From contig UQFL01000037.1 of assembly GCA_900540305.1 (NCBI GenBank), positions 1-21,782 of the forward strand: a DNA stretch of 21,782 nt, given 5' to 3'. Within the stretch, counting starts at the first letter, position 1; each line of letters starts with the position of its first letter. Made by a program: the position numbers and the translations under genes. Below the pieces are notes generated by a model, which did no database searches, was not told the DNA's origin, and saw nothing but the letters and a program-made list of their open reading frames with translations. Shown piece after piece: positions 16,028-21,782 of this stretch. Source of the DNA: an uncultured Oscillospiraceae bacterium (lineage in GTDB: Bacteria > Bacillota > Clostridia > Oscillospirales > Acutalibacteraceae).

Positions 16028-16033
16028 ATAATA
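16028..16033 (-). promoter_or_regulatory. -10 element of the intact ABC operon
   Basis: TATTAT on the minus strand, with an overlapping alternative TATGAT (complement of 16033-16038). No good -35 box exists; the regulator-type repeats at 16044-16080 take its place, as in promoters that need an OmpR-family activator. The same -10 context occurs upstream of the relic (complement of 16628-16633). Confidence 0.5.
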
Positions 16034-16043
16034 TCATAGCCAA

Positions 16044-16071
16044 GTTACATCGCCGTGACATTTTCATAACA
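16044..16071 (-). promoter_or_regulatory. Three hexamers at 11-bp spacing upstream of the ABC operon
   Basis: On the plus strand GTTACA (16044-16049), GTGACA (16055-16060) and ATAACA (16066-16071) start exactly 11 bases apart; on the minus strand they read TGTTAT, TGTCAC and TGTAAC. The nearest one ends 10 bases before the -10 element. Direct repeats of one helical turn in this position are typical of PhoB/OmpR-family activators. Confidence 0.55.
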
Positions 16072-16080
16072 GTTTTGTCA
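16067..16080 (-). promoter_or_regulatory. BceR-like operator TAACA-N4-TGTCA
   Basis: An inverted repeat of the form TnACA-N4-TGTnA upstream of the ATPase gene. The same form (TTACA-N4-TGTAA) stands upstream of the response regulator gene at 18377-18390. It resembles the published BceR-type operator, so the encoded regulator is the likely ligand. Confidence 0.5.
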
Positions 16081-16144
16081 CTTAAAATATTAATTTAAAA
16101 ATTCATATTACTTCATCTTTATTGTGTAGATTCAAATAGCTATA

Positions 16145-16603
16145 TCAGCATATATCATCTTTCAGAGATTCGACTACGCTGTTTTCTTTTAATTTTTTGA
16201 CTGAATAAAGCATAGTGGAACCGATTAAAAGAAAAACAATCGCAATCACAACAAAAATCAAGAGCCAATTCACATTAAAAGGAATTTCGGCAGCACTCAA
16301 AACTTTATTGATAATAAGGTTGTAAAACTGATAAACAAGACCTATCTGACGGCGTCTGAAAATCGCAAGTGCGGTTTCATCAAGCTTTGATATATCTGTT
16401 TTATCAATAATTACCTTTCCTGAGGTGGGGGTATCTACACCGCCGAGTATGTGAAGAAGTGTTGATTTGCCTGAACCTGACGGTCCGACAATGGCTACAA
16501 ATTCGCCCTTATCTACGGAAAAAGAAACATTGTCGAGCGCTTTGACCATTGTATCACCTGAACCATAGGTTTTAGACAAATTTTGAATCTCAAGTATTCT
16601 CAT
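16145..16603 (-). pseudogene. Fusion relic: ABC ATPase N-terminus joined to FtsX permease C-terminus
   Basis: An open frame of 152 codons from ATG 16603 (GAAGG 7 bases upstream). Residues 1-97 are an ABC ATPase N-terminus with Walker A GPSGSGKST and the Q-loop, differing from the intact neighbour only at residues 2 and 15. Residues 98-152 are the last membrane helix and tail of an FtsX permease (IPFNVN, SVKKLKENSVVESLKDDIC), clearly related to but distinct from the neighbour's C-terminus. The signature motif, Walker B, switch histidine and nearly all of the permease are missing. The simplest reading is a second ATPase-permease pair collapsed by one in-frame deletion, with the junction near 16313. 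It cannot hydrolyse ATP normally, though promoter, start and frame are all kept. Confidence 0.9.
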
Positions 16604-16638
16604 AACATTACCTTCTTTCATAAATTGATAATATTAAC

Positions 16639-16655
16639 TTGTCCCCCCAAGACAA
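16639..16655. repeat. Inverted repeat TTGTC-N7-GACAA before the fusion relic
   Basis: TTGTC (16639-16643) and GACAA (16651-16655) flank a spacer with a run of C (G on the minus strand), just upstream of the -10-like TATTAT (complement of 16628-16633). It is a possible operator of the relic's promoter. The 5-bp stem without a T run argues against a terminator for the kinase gene. Confidence 0.35.
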
Positions 16656-16670
16656 ATACAGATAAATATT

Positions 16671-17663
16671 TTAAACTACGAACTTATAAAAACGAACAGA
16701 AAACTCGCTTCCTATGCCCTCTTCGCTTTTAACTTCAATACTTCCATTTTCCTGCATAAGCACGGCTTTTGATAAAGCAAGACCTATACCTACGCTGTCC
16801 TGCGAAGAGTTTTTGCCGTGATAAAATCTTTCAAAAATATGCGGCAAATCTTCCTTTTTAATTCCGCAGCCGTTATCTTTTATTGTAATTTCATTAAATA
16901 CCGTTGTCTCTTTGGAAGAAACAACAAGTCTTCCGCCGTTTTCAGTATGTTCAAGGCAGTTTTTGATAATATTTTCAATAGCTTCAACCGTCCAGTTTTC
17001 ATCTCCCGTAAAGCAAAAGTCCTCAATATCTTTTTCTAGGGTTATTTCTTTTAAGTCCATAGAAACAAGAAACGGTTTTATACTCTCCTCAATAATATCC
17101 CTGCTTGATAAAAGCTTCATATTAAATGTTGCCGTTCCTGCGTCAAGCTTAGATAATTTAAGAAGTGTTGTTATAAGCCATTTCATTTTATCAAGCTGAT
17201 TTTGAATTATCTGAATAAAATCTTTGCGGTTTTCAGCGTCCTTTTCATTTTGCAAAAGTTCAGTTATCAGCATCATTGAAGTTAACGGTGTTTTAAGCTG
17301 ATGCGAAATATCGGCAAGAGAATCCGATAAAAACTGTTTGTCCTTATTGAGCATATCGTTTTTTGAGCGCAAAAGAACTATAACCTTATATAAATTGTTT
17401 TTAAGTATTGAAAGCTCACCCTCTACATTGTCATTTATATCGAGGTCATACTTTCCCGAACACACTAAAGACAAGTAATTATTAAGTTCAGAAATTTTAT
17501 CGTATCTGCGCTTTGTAAATACAACAAAAGCAATAATTATAATTACACCGCACAGAAACAGCAACAGCGCTGCCCACAGGTTGATAAATGCACAGCCTAT
17601 CGTGAAAGCCGCAACCACTGCAGACATAACGGCGATTGTTTTAATAAATTCAATATTTTTCAT
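16671..17663 (-). CDS. Sensor histidine kinase, intramembrane-sensing type
   Basis: The protein has 330 residues. Two membrane helices (about 7-26 and 29-50) are separated by only a few residues, so there is no outer sensor domain. This topology and length are those of intramembrane-sensing kinases such as BceS, which read the state of a partner ABC transporter. The dimerisation domain carries phospho-acceptor His121 in ISHQLKTPL. The ATP domain shows the N box NIIKNCLEHT (231-240), G1 DNGCGI (263-268), F box FERF (277-280) and G2 GIGLAL (292-297). Its ATG overlaps the end of the response regulator gene by 14 bases, so the two are translated together. The ABC genes downstream are its likely signalling partner and target. 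Confidence 0.92.
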   Translation of the reverse strand: MKNIEFIKTIAVMSAVVAAFTIGCAFINLWAALLLFLCGVIIIIAFVVFTKRRYDKISELNNYLSLVCSGKYDLDINDNVEGELSILKNNLYKVIVLLRSKNDMLNKDKQFLSDSLADISHQLKTPLTSMMLITELLQNEKDAENRKDFIQIIQNQLDKMKWLITTLLKLSKLDAGTATFNMKLLSSRDIIEESIKPFLVSMDLKEITLEKDIEDFCFTGDENWTVEAIENIIKNCLEHTENGGRLVVSSKETTVFNEITIKDNGCGIKKEDLPHIFERFYHGKNSSQDSVGIGLALSKAVLMQENGSIEVKSEEGIGSEFSVRFYKFVV

Positions 17664-18330
17664 TTTCCAGAATATACCCCAATCCTCTTACGGTTTTTAT
17701 AATTTTAGGCTCTGCCGGATTGTCCTCAATTTTATCACGCAGGCGTTTTATATATACAGTAAGAGTATTATCGTTTACAAAATCGCCTGCAACATCCCAA
17801 ATATCCTCTAAAAGCCTTTGCCTTGTAAGAACCGTGCCCCTGTTGTTAATAAATATAAGCAAAAGTCTGTACTCCATCGCCGTCAAAATAATTTCCTGAG
17901 CGGCTTTGTATACTTTCGCCTCATTCATATTTATCTTAATATCGCTTATTTTAAGAATACCGTCCGCCGTGTCCTTATTATATCTGCGAAGAACTGTTTT
18001 GATTCTTGCAAGAAGCTCTTTAAGCCTAAAAGGCTTAGTAATATAATCGTCTCCGCCGAGTTCCAGACCCATTACAACATTTGCCTCATCATCATATGCC
18101 GTAAGAAATATAACAGGAAGATCGCCTTTCTCTTTAATCTTCTTACAAACCTCATAACCGCTTCCGTCAGGCAGAGTTAAATCAAGAATATAAAGAGAAA
18201 AATTATTGTCTATAGTATTAAGCGCATCTTTAACATTTTTACAAAGAGTTACGCTGTATCCCTCATTTTCAAGTGAATATGAAAGAGCAAGACCGATAGC
18301 CTCGTCATCCTCAAGAAGAAATATATTCAT
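17650..18330 (-). CDS. OmpR-family response regulator
   Basis: The protein has 226 residues from an ATG with GAGGTGA upstream. The receiver domain shows acidic Asp8/Asp9, phospho-acceptor Asp50 in YILDLTLPDGSG, Thr77 and Lys99 in YITKPF. The DNA-binding domain from about 125 is a winged helix with LTAMEYRLLLIFINNRG and VYIKRLRDKIE, ending KIIKTVRGLGYILE, typical of OmpR/PhoB regulators. It should be phosphorylated by the overlapping kinase and act on the ABC genes, and probably on its own promoter, where the operator-like repeat at 18377-18390 stands. Confidence 0.95.
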   Translation of the reverse strand: MNIFLLEDDEAIGLALSYSLENEGYSVTLCKNVKDALNTIDNNFSLYILDLTLPDGSGYEVCKKIKEKGDLPVIFLTAYDDEANVVMGLELGGDDYITKPFRLKELLARIKTVLRRYNKDTADGILKISDIKINMNEAKVYKAAQEIILTAMEYRLLLIFINNRGTVLTRQRLLEDIWDVAGDFVNDNTLTVYIKRLRDKIEDNPAEPKIIKTVRGLGYILENEKY

Positions 18331-18347
18331 AAAATCACCTCATAAAT

Positions 18348-18353
18348 ATTTTA
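18348..18353 (-). promoter_or_regulatory. Candidate -10 element of the regulator-kinase operon
   Basis: TAAAAT on the minus strand, 17 bases before the response regulator ATG. There is no good -35 at 17 bases. The operator-like inverted repeat lies 23 bases further upstream. Confidence 0.4.
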
Positions 18354-18376
18354 CCATATAAAAAATTCAAACTCCA

Positions 18377-18390
18377 TTACAAAATTGTAA
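18377..18390 (-). promoter_or_regulatory. BceR-like operator TTACA-N4-TGTAA
   Basis: TTACA-AAAT-TGTAA, extended by one further pair to ATTACAA/TTGTAAT (18376-18391), lies upstream of the response regulator gene. It matches the TnACA-N4-TGTAA form known for BceR-type regulators and has a counterpart before the ABC operon. Confidence 0.6.
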
Positions 18391-18395
18391 TATAA

Positions 18396-18432
18396 AAGAG
18401 CGCAGGCGCTGACAAGCAGCGGCTACGCTCTT
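18396..18432 (-). terminator. Terminator overlapping the end of the AlkD-like gene
   Basis: AAGAGCG (18396-18402) pairs with CGCTCTT (18426-18432), and inside it CGCTG with CAGCG around a 5-base loop, with two small mismatches. On the minus strand a short T-rich stretch follows. The stem includes the stop codon at 18423-18425. Confidence 0.75.
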
Positions 18433-19082
18433 AATGTTTTTATGTAAGTTTTTAATTTTGAATCGACCCTATAACTGTCTCTAATTTTTGATATTGTCAT
18501 ATTCTGAACATCATTAGAAAGGTTTTTACTTTCAAGTAAGGGTAAAACTTTTTCCTGATATTTGACAAACGCAACGGACAAACCCCACGCAACAGCCATT
18601 TTCACATAATAATAATCACTTTTTAGATTGCTGTAATAATCTAAAACAAAATCTATATACTCATCGTCAATATAATAACTCATAAGCATAACGCAGACAA
18701 AACGCAAGCTGTATTCGTCTGTCGAATACATATATCTCTTTAAGAACTCAAAAAACTCTTCCCTGTTTTTTTTAATAAATTTCATTGAAGAACAAGCACT
18801 GTCACACACAGCCCAGTTATCAATCATAGGAATAAACTCTTCAATAAGCTTAATTCTGCTTTCAAACGGCATATTTTTAGCGCCGATATAAAATCCGTGA
18901 AGCATTTTTTCCTCATAATAATCCCAGCCGAAGTCATTATTTTCAAGCTTTTTTGAAAGTTTCCTAAGTTCGGGTATTCTAACTCCGATAACTGTATTTT
19001 CATCTACGGTCGGCGTTAATTTTATTTGAAAATCTCTGTATTTCTCATCTTTAAGTTTGAAAAGTTCTTCTCTTATATCCAT
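18423..19082 (-). CDS. AlkD-like DNA alkylation repair protein
   Basis: The protein has 219 residues, built of helical HEAT-like repeats, of the AlkC/AlkD DNA glycosylase family, which removes positively charged alkylated purines without base flipping. Family features: VIGVRIPELRKLSKKL (31-46), the central DNWAVCDS with Trp90 and Asp94 (the position of the catalytic Asp in B. cereus AlkD), and the second aromatic site VKMAVAWGLSVAF. Conservation of these residues supports activity. The start ATG has AGGTGA upstream. It follows the EIIC-like gene by only 21 bases and so probably shares its transcript; no functional link is evident. Confidence 0.9.
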   Translation of the reverse strand: MDIREELFKLKDEKYRDFQIKLTPTVDENTVIGVRIPELRKLSKKLENNDFGWDYYEEKMLHGFYIGAKNMPFESRIKLIEEFIPMIDNWAVCDSACSSMKFIKKNREEFFEFLKRYMYSTDEYSLRFVCVMLMSYYIDDEYIDFVLDYYSNLKSDYYYVKMAVAWGLSVAFVKYQEKVLPLLESKNLSNDVQNMTISKIRDSYRVDSKLKTYIKTLRA

Positions 19083-19103
19083 AAAATCACCTAAAATATT
19101 TTA

Positions 19104-19928
19104 TCATTTTCTGCGCTCGCTTACAACCCTAGAAAAATAATACGATACAGCGCAAAACATTGCGCCAAGACAAAGAATATAAACTGCATTACCTGAAGAA
19201 AAAACAACTTCAAATATTGACGCCGAAACATCAAAACCGCCTTTTAAGGAAAGCACCTGCGCAATAAAAAATGAAAAGAAGTTAAAAAGAAGCGCAATAA
19301 AATAAAACGCAGGTGAAATGAAAAGCAATAATATTAGCCCAGGGGTTTGGTTTCCTGTAAACAGCATAATAATTATGATGATAAGATTATATTTCCTGTT
19401 TTTTGAAAGTGCACTGAGTACCCCTGCAAATGCAAAGACAGATAAAATCCTGCCCGTCAAATAAGGAGAAAGAAGCGAGTTGTTATTAGAATTTACAATA
19501 TCGATAATTCCGCACTTAATATTTCCGTCTATAAGCATTGCTCCGCCATAAGAGGTATCATAAACAATATTTCTGAAATCGAAAAACGAGCAGGTATTGA
19601 GTAAAGTATCAAAAAAGCCAAAAGTAACAGCATTTGACGAAAATTTCTCAGCAAATATTATTGCAATGTCTTTTCTGAAAATATAATAACACATAAGAAA
19701 AGCGACGCAAATAAAAGGGAGTATGAATTTAAAGACCCTGATTTTAACACTTTTTGTAAAGCAGAAAGAAAGAGTAACACAAAATGCGGTTGTAAAAAAT
19801 GCGTCTGCATACTCAAAATCGAAAAGTTTTAATATATACTGAACAATGCTCAACAGCGATATAATCAGCAGATATTTATACATATAAGTAAAATCAGGAA
19901 ATTTGAATGGTAAAGATAATTTTTTCAT
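19104..19928 (-). CDS. Degenerate PTS EIIC-like membrane protein
   Basis: The protein has 274 residues from ATG 19926-19928. An ATG at 19994 is in frame but would place a complete terminator (19951-19982) inside the gene. About eight hydrophobic segments are visible. The C-terminal half follows the glucose/GlcNAc-family EIIC layout: FFDTLLN (105-111), SPYLTGRILSVFAFAGVLSAL (154-174, where EIICs have a conserved membrane segment), then LFTGNQTPGLILLLFISPAFYFI (189-211), where EIICs read LTGITEPIEF, and GGFDVSASIFEVV near the end. The sugar-contacting glutamates of that loop and the GLHH histidines are missing, and there is no EIIB or EIIA partner. It may be a repurposed or inactive relative. 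No clear ribosome binding site precedes the chosen ATG. Confidence 0.6.
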   Translation of the reverse strand: MKKLSLPFKFPDFTYMYKYLLIISLLSIVQYILKLFDFEYADAFFTTAFCVTLSFCFTKSVKIRVFKFILPFICVAFLMCYYIFRKDIAIIFAEKFSSNAVTFGFFDTLLNTCSFFDFRNIVYDTSYGGAMLIDGNIKCGIIDIVNSNNNSLLSPYLTGRILSVFAFAGVLSALSKNRKYNLIIIIIMLFTGNQTPGLILLLFISPAFYFIALLFNFFSFFIAQVLSLKGGFDVSASIFEVVFSSGNAVYILCLGAMFCAVSYYFSRVVSERRK

Positions 19929-19950
19929 ATTCTGATTATTGACAAATAGT

Positions 19951-19983
19951 AAAAAAAATAAACACACGGCTTGCGTGTGTTTA
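19951..19983 (-). terminator. Strong terminator after the small cysteine-rich gene
   Basis: A 9-10-bp perfect stem (AAACACACG, 19960-19968, with CGTGTGTTT, 19974-19982, plus one more pair) and a 5-base loop, followed on the minus strand by eight T (complement of 19951-19958). It starts 5 bp past the stop at 19988, ends the GH51 operon, and decides the start of the next gene. Confidence 0.93.
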
Positions 19984-19987
19984 CTCT

Positions 19988-20242
19988 TTACCATTTCTTA
20001 TCGGGATAATCAGGGCAGTCTTTGTTTTTTAAAGCCGCCCTAACCTCAATATAACATCCGCATTTTCTGCACATACCCGATATGAGATATTCGCACCTTT
20101 TACAATATGAAAGCCTTTTTTCATATTCTTCATCAGAAACTTTCATACTATCATCAAGCGTCTCTAAATAATCCGAAACGGTTTTATATGCGGCATTCTC
20201 GCCTGCTTCAAGAAGCAGACACTTTTTGCAAAAATGATCCAT
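19988..20242 (-). CDS. Small cysteine-rich protein, DUF6171-like
   Basis: The protein has 84 residues with seven cysteines: Cys5 and Cys8 (CKKC) at the start, Cys47 and Cys50 (CKRC), then CRKCGC (58-63), and one near the end in DCPDYPDKKW. Paired CxxC knuckles suggest one or two bound zinc ions or an iron-sulfur site. The pattern (CKKCLLLEAG, YCKRCEYLISGMCRKCGCYIEVRAA, CP-W) is what I recall for the uncharacterised DUF6171 family of Clostridia. The function is unknown. Its ATG overlaps the GH51 stop by one base (TAATG) and no ribosome binding site is visible, so it should be translated by reinitiation after the enzyme. Confidence 0.82.
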   Translation of the reverse strand: MDHFCKKCLLLEAGENAAYKTVSDYLETLDDSMKVSDEEYEKRLSYCKRCEYLISGMCRKCGCYIEVRAALKNKDCPDYPDKKW

Positions 20243-21720
20243 TATTCAATTACAAATTTTACAACAGAGCAAGCAGGAAGTGTTGCAATAAAGCCGTCTG
20301 CCGTTTTTACAAAATCAGTAAAGTCTTTTATAACAACAACATCCTTATTATCAAAATCATTATAAGCTTTCATATCGCCTGTTATAATCTGCGCTTTAAC
20401 TGATTTTACTTCTCTGTCTGCAATCTGGCACTTGATTTCCTTTGAACTTTCAGCGTTAGTATTAACAACGGTAGAATATATAACGCCGTTATCGTCAACA
20501 GAAGCTGACTCAATAAGCTCAGGTGACTTGTAACCGCCGCACTCGAATTCTGGAGTTGTTATGTATGAACCGAGAAGAGTATTATTCTGATGCTCTTTAA
20601 ACATCTTGAATACATAGTATGTGGGCGTAAGCACCATTTTTTCACCGTCTGTAAGAGCAACTGACTGCAAAACATTAACAGTCTGCGCAATGTTAGCCAT
20701 TTTAACTCTATCAGAATGTTTGTTAAAGATGTTAAGCGTAAGACCTGCTACAATAGCATCACGCATAGTATTGAGCTGATAAAGGAAGCCGGGATTTGTG
20801 CCTGGCTCAACATCGTACCATGTTCCCCATTCATCAACTATAAGGTCAACTCTATGGCTTGGGTCATACTTGCTCATAATTTCACAATGGCGTGTAATAA
20901 GCTCTTCCATCTTATAAGCTTTAGCAACGGTTATATTGTAATCATTAATATCAAACTGAGTTGATGAGCCTTTATTATCCCAATTGCCTGTAGGTATGGT
21001 GTAGTAGTGAAGTGAGAGACCGTTAGCCTTTCTCTTAACCTTATCCATAACCTTATCAGTCCAATGATAATCGTCTACATTCGGACCGCAGGCAACTCTG
21101 TAAATCTTATTATTCTGGTCATAATCTCTTACATATGTATTATAACGCTTGAAAAGGCAGCCGTAATATTCGGGGTCCATTTCACCGCCGCAACCCCAGC
21201 TTTCGTTACCTACGCCGAAATATTTAATTTTCCAAGGCTTCTCTCTGCCGTTTTTCTTTCTGAGTGACGCCATAGGAGAATCACCGTCAAAGGTCATATA
21301 TTCAATCCATTCATTCATCTCTTCAACAGTACCTGAGCCAACATTGCCGTTAATATAAGCATCACAGCCAAGCTGTGAGCAGAGTTCAAAAAACTCATGA
21401 GTGCCAAAAGAGTTGTCTTCTACAACACCGCCCCAGTGAGTATTTACCATTCTTTTTCTAGTTGACTTTTCGCCGATACCGTCTTTCCAATGATATTCAT
21501 CAGCAAAGCATCCGCCCGGCCAGCGAAGAACGGGAATACCCATTTCTTTAAGTGCGTTTACAACATCGCATCTCATACCGTTGACATTGGGGATTTTTGA
21601 ATCCTCGCCAACATAAAGACCCTCATAAATACATCTTCCAAGATGCTCAGAAAAATGGCCGTAAATATCTTTGCTTATTTTGCTTATTTTCTGATTAGGA
21701 TTAATCAAATATTTTTCCAT
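20242..21720 (-). CDS. abfA: GH51 alpha-L-arabinofuranosidase
   Basis: The protein has 492 residues, typical of intracellular GH51 enzymes, and has no signal peptide, so it acts on arabino-oligosaccharides after uptake. It removes terminal L-arabinofuranose from arabinan or arabinoxylan fragments with retention. Visible: IYGHFSEHLGRCIYEGLYVG (19-38), VLRWPGGCFADEYHWKDGIG (64-83), acid/base Glu173 in GVGNESWG, and nucleophile Glu297 in VDEWGTW, close to Glu175/Glu294 of the Geobacillus enzyme. A C-terminal beta domain follows from about 400. The start ATG has GAGG 7 bases upstream. It forms a two-gene operon with the small cysteine-rich protein. The 62 bases upstream in this window show no confident promoter. 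Confidence 0.96.
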   Translation of the reverse strand: MEKYLINPNQKISKISKDIYGHFSEHLGRCIYEGLYVGEDSKIPNVNGMRCDVVNALKEMGIPVLRWPGGCFADEYHWKDGIGEKSTRKRMVNTHWGGVVEDNSFGTHEFFELCSQLGCDAYINGNVGSGTVEEMNEWIEYMTFDGDSPMASLRKKNGREKPWKIKYFGVGNESWGCGGEMDPEYYGCLFKRYNTYVRDYDQNNKIYRVACGPNVDDYHWTDKVMDKVKRKANGLSLHYYTIPTGNWDNKGSSTQFDINDYNITVAKAYKMEELITRHCEIMSKYDPSHRVDLIVDEWGTWYDVEPGTNPGFLYQLNTMRDAIVAGLTLNIFNKHSDRVKMANIAQTVNVLQSVALTDGEKMVLTPTYYVFKMFKEHQNNTLLGSYITTPEFECGGYKSPELIESASVDDNGVIYSTVVNTNAESSKEIKCQIADREVKSVKAQIITGDMKAYNDFDNKDVVVIKDFTDFVKTADGFIATLPACSVVKFVIE

Positions 21721-21782
21721 ACAGTTACCTCAAACTATCTATAATTTACTTTAAAAAATTATCACAGAAAACTATTTGTGTC

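Noticed and set aside
16639..16655. Hairpin after the histidine kinase gene as a terminator
   Set aside because: The stem is only 5 bp and no T run follows on the minus strand; an operator role is more plausible.
19929..19994. Upstream ATG extending the EIIC-like protein by 22 residues
   Set aside because: It overlaps the end of the preceding gene and would require translation through a strong terminator hairpin with eight T.
1..21782. CRISPR array, insertion sequence, phage or plasmid elements
   Set aside because: No regularly spaced repeats, transposase, integrase, terminal inverted repeats or replication genes were seen.

Overview
The window is AT-rich, with short intergenic gaps, many overlapping start/stop codons and strong AGGAGG-type ribosome binding sites. 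It encodes dipicolinate synthase (dpaA/dpaB), an endospore enzyme, together with an intracellular GH51 arabinofuranosidase and gut-Clostridia style proteins (an FliB-like cysteine protein, a small DUF6171-like protein). This suggests a spore-forming, plant-polysaccharide-using Clostridia member, probably Oscillospirales/Ruminococcaceae-like; the taxon is inference. The first 51 bases are not biological: they are an Illumina Nextera i5 adapter, so the left edge is an assembly artefact and the first gene is cut there.

Layout. 1-51 adapter; 52-427 a truncated membrane-anchored gene; 601-1206 a single-pass membrane protein divergent from a ROK-family sugar kinase (1334-2218). 2264-3756 holds an ECF sigma factor and its membrane anti-sigma partner, then an FliB-like cysteine protein (3847-4806) and a tRNA-Leu(GAG) with a consensus promoter and terminator (4856-5022). 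5030-9766 is a tightly overlapping polyamine ABC importer operon (potA-B-C-D plus a HAD phosphatase). 9852-11140 is dpaA-dpaB, divergent from murC (11261-12643).

12692-18330 is a peptide-stress module: response regulator, intramembrane-sensing type histidine kinase, ABC ATPase and large FtsX permease. Between kinase and ATPase lies a relic of a second ATPase-permease pair, reduced by an in-frame deletion to the first 97 residues of an ATPase joined to the last 55 of a permease. Inverted repeats of the form TnACA-N4-TGTnA lie upstream of both the regulator gene and the intact ATPase gene, which suggests one regulon.

18423-19928 carries an AlkD-like DNA glycosylase and a degenerate PTS EIIC-like membrane protein. 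19988-21720 carries a small cysteine-rich protein translationally coupled to the GH51 enzyme. No CRISPR array, insertion sequence, phage gene set or attachment site was seen. No gap between genes exceeds about 175 bp. The most notable items are the ATPase-permease fusion relic with its asymmetric identity tract, the shared operators, the PotD protein with a C-terminal membrane anchor, and the degenerate EIIC.
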